A DNA stretch of 7,948 nt from a bacterium (GTDB taxonomy: Bacteria; SM23-31; JAUVVT01). The translations under genes were made by a program, and so were the position numbers. Location of the stretch: contig JAUVVT010000059.1 of NCBI GenBank assembly GCA_030604505.1, positions 1 through 7,948 of the forward strand, given 5' to 3'. The notes beneath the pieces were generated by a model. It made no database searches, had not been told where the DNA came from, and saw nothing but the letters and a program-made list of their open reading frames with translations. Below, in pieces: positions 1 to 5,740 of this stretch (position 1 is its first letter; each line of letters begins with the position of its first letter).

Positions 1-203
1 AATCTTTTGGTAAATATTTTATATATATTCCTCTGATTCCTCAGTTTTGTTCTTTTTTCTTGAAGCTTATTCTCCCTATACCTTTGTGCCTTTCTTTAAA
101 CTCTATTGCAATTTTTAGGTAATTAAGAATACTGCCATAAATCATGCTTAAAATTTCATCTCAGTCATCAGTGGTTCAGACAATGATTAAAGAAAGTAAA
201 TTT
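1..203. other. Non-coding stretch downstream of the sulfatase
   Basis: No convincing gene is seen on either strand. The stretch lies downstream of the sulfatase stop (TGA on the minus strand at 204-206). Pyrimidine-rich pieces such as CCTTTGTGCCTTT near 81-93 look like decayed copies of the CTCTGTG/CACAGAG repeats found at 1654-1924, but the match is too weak to call a repeat. I see no clear hairpin plus T-run terminator for the sulfatase. Confidence 0.4.
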
Positions 204-1613
204 TCATTTTCTGGGTGCCGTGGGCCAGTCATTGATGAACCAATCCAGTAATTCCTTGTTTTCACCGTTTTTTTTAATCTCTTGTTTATAGTTTTCTGCC
301 ACTGCCTTAAGTTCTGCAACTATTTTTATATGTTTGTCAGCAAGGTTATATTTTTCTGACGGGTCAACATTTAGGTCAAAAAGGAGTGGAGTTTCAGGAG
401 TAACCCAGTTTTCTTCTTTACTATACCCGCCTTTGCTGTGGTCGTAGTATCTTAGATGAAGTTTCCATTTACCACTGCGTACGGCGTTAAGGTGTTCACC
501 GCGGTAGAAAAAGATTGTCCGTTCGGGTGACTGCTTTCCCTGTAAAACTGGCATTAGATTTATTCCATCATACGGGCGGTCGGAAGGAATTTTGCCGCCG
601 GCTTATGTAACACAGGTAGGGAAAAAATCCACCACGGAACCTACACCTGTTGAAATATATCCTGCGGGACGGTGTCCGGGCCAGCGTGCAATGAAAGGTT
701 CGCGCATTCCACCTTCCCATGTATCACCCTTTGCGCCGCGAAGGAGTCCTGCAGAACCGCCATTCTGATTTTTTGTGTGCCAGGGACCGTTGTCGCTGGT
801 AAACATTACAAGAGTATTCTCACTTAGACCAAGGCGGTTTAGTGCTGCGTTTATCTGTCCGACGCTCCAGTCGATTTCCTCAATAACATCTCCATATAAG
901 CCGCGCAGTGAAGTGTCCAAGAATTTGTCAGACGCATAAAGCGGAACATGTGGGAAAGTGTATGGCAAATATACGAAAAAGGGCTGGTCTTTGGAGCGTT
1001 CGATAAATTTTATTGCTTCTTCGGTATAACGCTTTGTCAGAGTTGTTTGGTCTGCAGGGTGCTCTATATTCTCATCATTTCTATAGATGTCGGGATTGAC
1101 CATATCATTACTATAGAGTATACCGTAGTAATAATCGAATCCCTGTCTTAACGGGCGGTGCTTATAAACGCTTCCCAGATGCCATTTACCGATGCACGCC
1201 GTGGCATATCCGAGCGGTTTTAAAGCATCTGCAATAGTAATTTCATTCAAAGACATTCCCACTTTATCGGGGGGAAAGAATACCTGAATCACACCTGTAC
1301 GTATACAATTTCTTCCGGTAAGCAGAGCTGAACGGGATGGTGAACAGACCGGATTGCCCGAGTAAAACTGTGTCATCTGCACTCCTTCATCTGCCATCTT
1401 ATTAAGGTTTGGCGTTCGGATAGTAGGATGGCCGCCGCGATTCCAGTCGCCGTAACCCATGTCATCAGCAAAAATTATTACGAAATTTGGTTTTTTATTT
1501 CCCGGAGTGTCTGCAAATGCTCTGCTAATTGAAGATAGAGAATTTAATCCTAATGCGCCCAGAGTGCCGCAGCTAAATGTTTTGATAAAATCACGCCTGT
1601 TAATATTATTCAT
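204..1613 (-). pseudogene. Tat-exported type I sulfatase interrupted by an in-frame TAA
   Basis: This is a formylglycine-dependent sulfatase (alkaline-phosphatase fold) that would cleave sulfate esters outside the cytoplasm, for example on sulfated polysaccharides. The frame runs 470 codons including the stop. Residues 6-11 (RRDFIK) and the hydrophobic stretch after them form a Tat signal ending near AFA34. Metal ligands D50-D51 are seen in IIFADDMGYGD. The sulfatase signature PVCSPSRSALLTG carries C90, the residue normally converted to formylglycine. The second signature is GYATACIGKWHLG (K143, H145). Further active-site residues are seen at SDNG (D274, N275) and K295. Codon 337 is TAA (plus strand 603-605), yet the same frame continues directly with AGGKIPSDRPYDGINLMPVL and a normal C-terminus ending in ...PTAPRK. 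The original codon may have been TTA (Leu), one base away. The start has AGGAG (plus-strand 1621-1625) 7 nt upstream. Without readthrough the product lacks its C-terminal subdomain. A sequencing error is the main alternative. Confidence 0.88.
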
Positions 1614-1653
1614 GGTTTATCTCCTGATTATTAAAATAGTATTGTCAAAATAT

Positions 1654-1672
1654 AACCACAGAGAACACAGAG
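1654..1672 (+). repeat. CACAGAG-type intergenic repeat, copy 1
   Basis: The sequence AACCACAGAG followed by AACACAGAG is two imperfect tandem 9-10-mers. It sits in the sulfatase 5' region, about 40 nt upstream of its start codon. Similar strings recur in opposite orientation at 1798-1816. Such short-unit repeats are scattered between genes in several uncultured and PVC-type genomes; their function is unknown to me. Confidence 0.55.
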
Positions 1673-1784
1673 AAAATATTTAAAATAAATTCTCTAATAA
1701 TCCGGGACCTAATGTTGAATGAACCTCAATTACACAAGAAATTATTCTTTCTGTTATATCTTTTAAAGGAAATTCTTTTGGAGT

Positions 1785-1816
1785 ACACAGAGTATTCCTC
1801 TGTGGTCTCTGTGGTT
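1785..1816 (-). repeat. CACAGAG-type repeat, copy 2, inverted, with hairpin
   Basis: CTCTGTGGT followed by CTCTGTGGTT (1798-1816) is the reverse complement of the copy 1 type unit, again as a tandem pair. The preceding ACACAGAG (1785-1792) makes a perfect 7-bp stem CACAGAG/CTCTGTG with a 5-nt loop TATTC. The whole element could therefore fold as RNA or DNA. It is not followed by a clean T-run, so I do not call it a terminator. Confidence 0.55.
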
Positions 1817-1906
1817 TCATATTTTATTCTCGTTTTTCATAGAACTTTTGAAACTACAATTAAAATTTAATATATAAAATATATTTTAGTCTATTTAATT
1901 TATTTT

Positions 1907-1924
1907 TAACCACATAGATACAAG
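1907..1924 (+). repeat. Degenerate copy of the same repeat family
   Basis: TAACCACATAGATACAAG resembles the ACCACAGAG-type units with CATAG and ATACA variants. It is in the same orientation as copy 1. The single short copy makes the assignment weak. Confidence 0.35.
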
Positions 1925-2180
1925 TAAAAAAGTGAAATTCCGTTTATTTTATTCATAAATTTTTTGAATAAACTAAACTCATTATAATACTGGAAATCAC
2001 AATCACGATAAAATACGCAGGGAATAGAAAGGTGATGTTGATACTGAATTTGTTTTTTATAATTTAACAATTTTTGACATATATTCAAATATTTTTAAAT
2101 TTTTTATCAATTTTATCTAATGTCATTCATAGTGATTCTAAGTTATTTTCAAAATCGTTAAAAAACTTAAAAAAATATTC

Positions 2181-2209
2181 TTGTATTTATGATTAACTAT
2201 TCATATATT
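2181..2209 (+). promoter_or_regulatory. arsR operon promoter with embedded ArsR-like operator
   Basis: A sigma-70 type promoter can be read as TTGTAT (2181-2186), a 17-nt spacer and TATATT (2204-2209). An 18-bp imperfect dyad, TATGATTA-AC-TATTCATA (2188-2205), fills the spacer; the two 8-nt arms match at 7 of 8 positions. The right half, TATTCATATATT (2198-2209), fits the TxTTCAxxTATT half-site known from 12-2-12 operators of the ArsR/SmtB family. Repressor bound here would block RNA polymerase, and metal(loid) binding would release it. The layout is seen directly; the regulator assignment is inferred from the adjacent arsR gene. Confidence 0.6.
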
Positions 2210-2237
2210 AAACAAATAAAATGGAGGAAAAAATAAA

Positions 2238-2555
2238 ATGAAACAAGATTTGGCGGAAATAAAAGGTGAAATATTCACTGCTATGGGACATTCCAACCGG
2301 ATTCGAATTTTAGAATTTTTGAAGGATGGAGAAAAGTGTGCCTGTGAAATTGTTCCGGCTTTAGAAATAGAACAGTCTAATTTATCAAGGCATATGAAAA
2401 TATTGGTCCAGGCAGGAATATTAAATAGTTGGAAGGAGGGGCAGAAGGTTATGTATGAAATAGCGGATAAAAAATTCATTAAAATATTGGATGATATTTC
2501 AACAATATTAAAAAATAGAATACAAAATAGAATGAAAGTACTTGAAGAATTATAA
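2238..2555 (+). CDS. arsR: ArsR/SmtB-family metalloregulatory repressor
   Basis: This 105-residue winged-helix protein has the normal length for ArsR. It is expected to act as a dimer that represses its own operon until As(III), Sb(III) or a similar thiophilic ion binds. The N-terminal part (MGHSNRIRILEFLKDG, 16-31) is typical of the family. C34-A-C36 lies in the helix before the recognition helix, where the classic ELCVCDL As(III) site of plasmid R773 ArsR occurs. The recognition helix is about QSNLSRHMKIL (46-56), followed by the wing GQKVMYEI (68-75). GGAGG at 2223-2227 lies 10 nt before the ATG. It is the first gene of a seven-gene co-directional run and is preceded by a dyad suited to autoregulation. 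A third metal-binding Cys is not evident, so the exact inducer is uncertain. Confidence 0.9.
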   Translation: MKQDLAEIKGEIFTAMGHSNRIRILEFLKDGEKCACEIVPALEIEQSNLSRHMKILVQAGILNSWKEGQKVMYEIADKKFIKILDDISTILKNRIQNRMKVLEEL

Positions 2556-2616
2556 TTTATTTAATTATTTACATATAATTATATATAAATCCAGATATTG
2601 ATAAAAAGGTGAAAGA

Positions 2617-2835
2617 ATGGCAAAGTCATGCTGTAACTCAAATAGAACAAGAATAATAAAAATCGGAGGGCATGATACTGGAGTTATTGACCTTGATAAT
2701 ATTTTAATGGATGTTTATTCGCTTGGTTTTGAAGATGAAAAAGAAATTGAAGCTGAATTTTTAAAGAGAGCCAAGGATAAAAATTATATACCGGAATCCA
2801 GAGAATTATATTATTCAGTCGCCTTGATGTCGTGA
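2617..2835 (+). CDS. Small CC-motif protein of the ars locus, possibly truncated
   Basis: A 72-residue soluble protein of unknown function. It starts MAKSCC, giving adjacent cysteines at positions 5 and 6, then a short strand-like segment (RIIKIGGHDTGVIDLDNIL) and a charged helical segment rich in Glu, Lys and Asp. The vicinal cysteines and the position right after arsR suggest thiol or metal(loid) binding, perhaps as a chaperone or redox adaptor, but this is inference. I believe similar short CC proteins accompany thioredoxin/permease arsenic clusters in other anaerobes, recalled from general pattern only. AGGTG (2607-2611) is 5 nt before the ATG. The frame stops at TGA 2833-2835 after ...SVALMS, but stays open for 43 more codons, so the natural protein may be longer. 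Confidence 0.7.
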   Translation: MAKSCCNSNRTRIIKIGGHDTGVIDLDNILMDVYSLGFEDEKEIEAEFLKRAKDKNYIPESRELYYSVALMS

Positions 2836-2967
2836 TACAAACAATTATTAAAAGAGAAAGTTTCAACTGTTTTAAAATGTACTGAAACAAAAATGACTGG
2901 AATTGAACCCCAAAAGTATTCGGTTGTTCAGAGAATCAAAAAGAAATTGTATAAAATTTTTACGTAA
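2836..2967 (+). other. In-frame open continuation after the CC protein's TGA
   Basis: Reading on in the same frame past TGA 2833-2835 gives 43 sense codons beginning YKQLLKEKVSTVLKCTE and ending ...KKLYKIFT before TAA at 2965-2967. The first residues continue the charged helix of the upstream protein. In DNA this AT-rich a 43-codon open stretch is suggestive but not conclusive. Dropping the T at 2830 and adding one base after GA 2834-2835 would restore M-R-E-Y-K-Q-L-L, a natural helix. This may be a broken C-terminus, a sequence error, or simply 3' untranslated DNA. Confidence 0.35.
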
Positions 2968-3001
2968 GTGATTTTGGAATATTATTAACGAAAACAATAA
3001 A

Positions 3002-3022
3002 GTAACAGGCCGCTGCTGTTAC
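3002..3022 (+). promoter_or_regulatory. Perfect 7-bp inverted repeat upstream of the lipoprotein thioredoxin
   Basis: GTAACAG (3002-3008) and CTGTTAC (3016-3022) are exact inverted repeats around the GC-rich loop GCCGCTG. It ends 17 nt before the GGAGG ribosome site (3040-3044) of the next gene. There is no following T-run, so it is not an intrinsic terminator in the forward direction. It may be an mRNA processing or stability hairpin, or a protein-binding dyad. Confidence 0.5.
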
Positions 3023-3051
3023 AGGTAAAAAATGTCATTGGAGGCAAGAAA

Positions 3052-3510
3052 ATGTTCAATTTAAATAAAAGAAGCTGTGTCGTGCTGTTATTAATTTTTG
3101 CACTCGTTGCCGGCTGTACAGATGGAAAAGGCGAAAGTTCAAATCAAAAGCAAATTAATAAAAACCAGAATTTAAAAAAAGAAACGGCTGAAGAGAATAA
3201 AGAGGAGAAAAAGGAAACAAAATCAGATATTAAAGTTACTTTTGTTGAACTTGGTTCGGTTAATTGCATTCCCTGCAGAATGATGCAGCCTATAATGGAG
3301 GAGATTGAAAAAGAATACAAGGACCAGGTCAAGGTTGTCTTTCATGATGTTTGGACAAAAGAGGGTGCACCTTATGCCCGAAAATACAAAATAAGGGTTA
3401 TTCCAACACAGGTTTTTCTCGATAAAGAAGGCAAGGAATATTTCAGACATGAAGGATTTTTTCCAAAAGATGAACTTGTGAAAATTTTGCAAATGAAGGG
3501 GATTAATTAA
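3052..3510 (+). CDS. Lipoprotein thioredoxin (extracytoplasmic)
   Basis: A 152-residue thioredoxin-fold protein anchored outside the cytoplasm. The N-terminus is a lipoprotein signal with lipobox LVAGC, giving acylated C22. A very hydrophilic Lys/Glu/Asn linker (about 23-58) separates anchor and domain. The thioredoxin domain (about 60-150) has the active site NCIPC (C72, C75), with RMMQPIMEEIEKEY as the following helix, and the cis-proline motif VIPT (P118). It would exchange disulfides on the outer face of the membrane. The adjacent ccdA overlaps its stop by one base (TAATG at 3508-3512), so the two are translationally coupled and probably form a donor-acceptor pair, CcdA reducing this thioredoxin. 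GGAGG at 3040-3044 is 7 nt before the ATG. The final target is not shown by sequence. Confidence 0.9.
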   Translation: MFNLNKRSCVVLLLIFALVAGCTDGKGESSNQKQINKNQNLKKETAEENKEEKKETKSDIKVTFVELGSVNCIPCRMMQPIMEEIEKEYKDQVKVVFHDVWTKEGAPYARKYKIRVIPTQVFLDKEGKEYFRHEGFFPKDELVKILQMKGIN

Positions 3511-4214
3511 TGATTGAGACGATATTTAATTGGTTATTTACAGCCATAAACTCAACACCTGCATTTGCAATGATTGGCTCTTTCTTATGGGGAATTTTAA
3601 GCATAATTCTTAGTCCCTGCCATCTGGCAAGCATACCTTTAATCGTAGGGTTTATAGATAAACAGGGAATCGTTTCAACCAAAAGAGCATTTTTTATTGC
3701 ATCAATCTTTTCTATAGGCATTTTAATAACAATTGTTTTGGTTGGTTTTATTACCGGGCTTTTGGGAAGGATCCTTGGTGATGTCGGTCCATATGGTAAT
3801 TATTTTGTGGCTGTTATATTTTTTCTTGTAGGACTTTACCTTATTGGGATATTACCACTACCTTATTTTGGACAATCAGGTCAGCCGTTTTTGAAGAGAA
3901 AGGGTCTATTAGCAGCTTTCATTCTTGGACTCATATTCGGGATTGCTCTTGGTCCCTGCACATTTGCATACATGGCACCCATGCTTGGAGTGGTTTTCAG
4001 TGTTGCCTCAACAAAACTTTTCTTTGCTGTATCACTTATTCTTGCTTATGCAATCGGCCATTGTTCAGTAATTATTTTTGCGGGAACATTTACCGGTTTG
4101 GTGCAGCAATATTTAAACTGGAATGAGCAGTCAAAGGGAGCTGATATTTTAAGAAAGGTTTGCGGTGTTCTTGTTATTTTAGGTGGTATATATTTAGTTT
4201 ACGCAGTATCTTAA
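3510..4214 (+). CDS. ccdA: CcdA-type transmembrane thiol electron transporter
   Basis: A 234-residue polytopic membrane protein of the CcdA/DsbD-core family, which carries electrons from cytoplasmic thioredoxin across the membrane to extracytoplasmic thiol proteins. About six hydrophobic segments are seen, in two pseudo-repeats. Each repeat has the hallmark Pro-Cys motif: LSPCHLASIPL (C37) and LGPCTFAYMAP (C150); these two cysteines form the redox pair in the family. An extra GHC (C185) lies in a later segment. It starts on the last base of the upstream thioredoxin stop, with AAGGGG (3496-3501) as ribosome site. Cytochrome c maturation is the best-known role of CcdA, but no cytochrome or Ccs gene is nearby. 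The partner here is most likely the lipoprotein thioredoxin. Confidence 0.92.
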   Translation: MIETIFNWLFTAINSTPAFAMIGSFLWGILSIILSPCHLASIPLIVGFIDKQGIVSTKRAFFIASIFSIGILITIVLVGFITGLLGRILGDVGPYGNYFVAVIFFLVGLYLIGILPLPYFGQSGQPFLKRKGLLAAFILGLIFGIALGPCTFAYMAPMLGVVFSVASTKLFFAVSLILAYAIGHCSVIIFAGTFTGLVQQYLNWNEQSKGADILRKVCGVLVILGGIYLVYAVS

Positions 4215-4325
4215 AAATAAGGATTGAAAGAAGTAATGAAGAGTTTAAAATTTTTTTTCTATGCACAGGTAATTCCTGGAGAGACCAGATAAAAGATAAA
4301 ATAACAGGCAACTTTAAAAATAATT

Positions 4326-4337
4326 AATTACGTAATT
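4326..4337 (+). promoter_or_regulatory. Perfect 12-bp palindrome before the acr3 ribosome site
   Basis: AATTACGTAATT is an exact palindrome ending 9 nt before GGAG (4347-4350) of acr3, in the 143-nt gap after ccdA. The gap holds no recognised gene. A palindrome of this length in AT-rich DNA may be chance. If real, it could be an internal operator giving acr3 separate control. Confidence 0.25.
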
Positions 4338-4357
4338 CTTGTTATTGGAGTATTAAG

Positions 4358-5413
4358 ATGGAACAAACAGATTCTAAAAAACTCTCGTTTCTTGATAGAT
4401 TTCTTACATTATGGATTTTTCTCGTAATGGCTGTTGGTGTCGGTTCGGGCTACTTTTCCCCAAAGATTGTGGATTTCTGGAATGTGTTTCAATACGGTAC
4501 AACCAATATCCCGATAGCTATTGGTCTTATTTTAATGATGTATCCACCACTTGCAAAAGTTAAGTACGAGGAGCTTGGAAAGGTCTTTAAGAATGCAAAG
4601 GTGTTGTCATTATCCCTTGTTCAAAATTGGATAATAGGTCCTGTATTAATGTTTTTTCTGGCTATCATTTTTCTTCACAATCATTATGAATATATGGTCG
4701 GACTGATATTAATTGGACTTGCACGATGCATAGCAATGGTTATAGTCTGGAATGACCTTGCAAAAGGCGATACTGAATACTGTGCAGGACTTGTTGCGTT
4801 TAATTCAATCTTTCAGGTCTTATTTTTTTCATTTTATGCATATATATTCATTACAGTGCTTCCTGAGTTGTTTGGAATTGGTGAGGGAACAATCGTGGAT
4901 ATTTCTATGAAGGATATAGCAGAAAGCGTTTTTATTTATTTAGGAATACCATTTATTGCCGGAATTATCACTCGGTTTTCGTTAATTCGAATTAAAAACA
5001 AACATTGGTATCATGAAAGGTTTATTCCGAAAATCAGTCCAATTACATTGATTGCTTTACTCTTTACAATCTTTGTGATGTTTTCACTTAAGGGTGAGTA
5101 CATTGTTAGTCTTCCATTTGATGTTATACGTATCGCTATTCCTTTGATAATTTATTTTGTTTTAATGTTTTTTATAACATTTTTTATGTCAAAAAAAGTC
5201 GGCGCGGATTACAAACAGTCCACCACACTCTCATTTACTGCGGCAAGCAATAATTTTGAACTTGCCATCGCTGTCGCTATTGCTGTTTTTGGAATTAATT
5301 CTAATCAAGCGTTTGCCACAGTTATAGGTCCGCTTGTTGAAGTGCCGGTACTCATATCGCTGGTTAATGTCGCCTTAAATTTCAGGAAAAAGTATTTTAA
5401 AAATAATCTGTAA
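4358..5413 (+). CDS. acr3: Acr3 arsenite efflux permease
   Basis: A 351-residue integral membrane protein of the Acr3 family (BART superfamily), which expels As(III) using the membrane potential. About ten hydrophobic segments span residues 17-345, close to the usual family length. Family-defining sequences are seen: GLARCIAMVIVWNDLAKGD (C124 and the W131-N132-D133 cluster), and TAASNNFELAIAVAIAVFG (E301), followed by ATVIGPLVEVPVLI. The membrane Cys and Glu correspond to the two residues shown to be needed for arsenite transport in characterised Acr3 proteins. GGAG (4347-4350) is 7 nt before the ATG. The gene follows ccdA by 143 nt and precedes the small thioredoxin by 78 nt. No arsenate reductase gene is in the window, so arsenite must come from outside, from another locus, or from reduction by an unrecognised protein. 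Confidence 0.95.
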   Translation: MEQTDSKKLSFLDRFLTLWIFLVMAVGVGSGYFSPKIVDFWNVFQYGTTNIPIAIGLILMMYPPLAKVKYEELGKVFKNAKVLSLSLVQNWIIGPVLMFFLAIIFLHNHYEYMVGLILIGLARCIAMVIVWNDLAKGDTEYCAGLVAFNSIFQVLFFSFYAYIFITVLPELFGIGEGTIVDISMKDIAESVFIYLGIPFIAGIITRFSLIRIKNKHWYHERFIPKISPITLIALLFTIFVMFSLKGEYIVSLPFDVIRIAIPLIIYFVLMFFITFFMSKKVGADYKQSTTLSFTAASNNFELAIAVAIAVFGINSNQAFATVIGPLVEVPVLISLVNVALNFRKKYFKNNL

Positions 5414-5491
5414 TACACAAAAAGTACATGAAAATAAAAAAATAATATAAAGGCGAGTTAAATAGAGAGAATCAAAAAACGGGAGGTAATA

Positions 5492-5740
5492 ATGGTTATT
5501 AAAGTTTTAGGAATTGGATGCCCTACTTGCCAAAAGTTGGAAATGCTGGTAAAAGAAGCAGCGACAGATTTAGGTGTAACAGCTGAGATTCAAAAAGTTA
5601 CAGATATTAAAAAAATAGCAGAACACGGGATTATAAGAACACCCGGTCTTATTATTAACGAAAAGGTAGTTAGTCAGGGAAAATTACCGGTTTTGGAAAC
5701 CTTGAAGAAATGGATTGAAGATTCTGTCAAAGAGGAATAA
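5492..5740 (+). CDS. Minimal thioredoxin of the TM0996/MTH895 type
   Basis: An 82-residue cytoplasmic thiol-disulfide protein with no signal peptide. It has a bare thioredoxin/glutaredoxin-like fold: first strand VIKVLGIG, active site GCPTC (C10, C13) before the first helix, and a cis-proline at RTPGLIIN (P51), then KVVSQGKLP and a C-terminal helix. In archaea and anaerobic bacteria these small proteins are often encoded with DUF318 permeases. Here the stop codon TAA (5738-5740) abuts the permease ATG at 5741, indicating tight co-translation. GGGAGGT (5481-5487) is a strong ribosome site 4 nt before the ATG. It probably serves the permease, by reducing its CSC cysteines or handing over a thiol-bound substrate; that role is inference. 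Confidence 0.88.
   Translation: MVIKVLGIGCPTCQKLEMLVKEAATDLGVTAEIQKVTDIKKIAEHGIIRTPGLIINEKVVSQGKLPVLETLKKWIEDSVKEE

Larger units (their letters stand above)
1614..2180. other. Long AT-rich intergenic region with degenerate repeats
   Basis: This divergent region lies between the sulfatase (leftward) and the ars operon (rightward). Apart from the sulfatase ribosome site and three CACAGAG-family repeat copies, it is very AT-rich and holds no ORF with recognisable features. A 60-codon minus-strand frame at 1906-2088 has no recognisable domain and no good context. A TTGACA at 2074-2079 with TAAATT 16 nt downstream could be a weak rightward promoter, but the better-placed promoter for arsR is at 2181-2209. 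No clear sulfatase promoter could be identified: the TTGACA on the minus strand (1643-1648) is too close to the ribosome site. Confidence 0.5.

Noticed and set aside
948..1151. Plus-strand open frame of 67 codons inside the sulfatase
   Set aside because: It is the antisense of a clearly coding sulfatase region, has no ribosome site or domain, and its composition is that of a shadow frame.
1906..2088. Minus-strand 60-codon frame in the intergenic region
   Set aside because: No recognisable motif, very AT-rich, overlaps a repeat copy, and lacks a convincing context.
2566..2592. AT-only palindromic stretch between arsR and the CC protein
   Set aside because: Self-complementary runs of A and T are expected by chance in this composition; no T-run terminator or GC core.
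2833..2835. TGA as selenocysteine or reassigned codon in the CC protein
   Set aside because: No clear SECIS-like hairpin follows, the context is not a redox motif, and TGA also ends the sulfatase naturally at 204-206.
4236..4292. 18-codon frame (MKSLKFFFYAQVIPGETR) between ccdA and acr3
   Set aside because: Too short, only a weak ribosome site and no recognised similarity; chance in AT-rich DNA is likely. A decayed gene remnant cannot be excluded.
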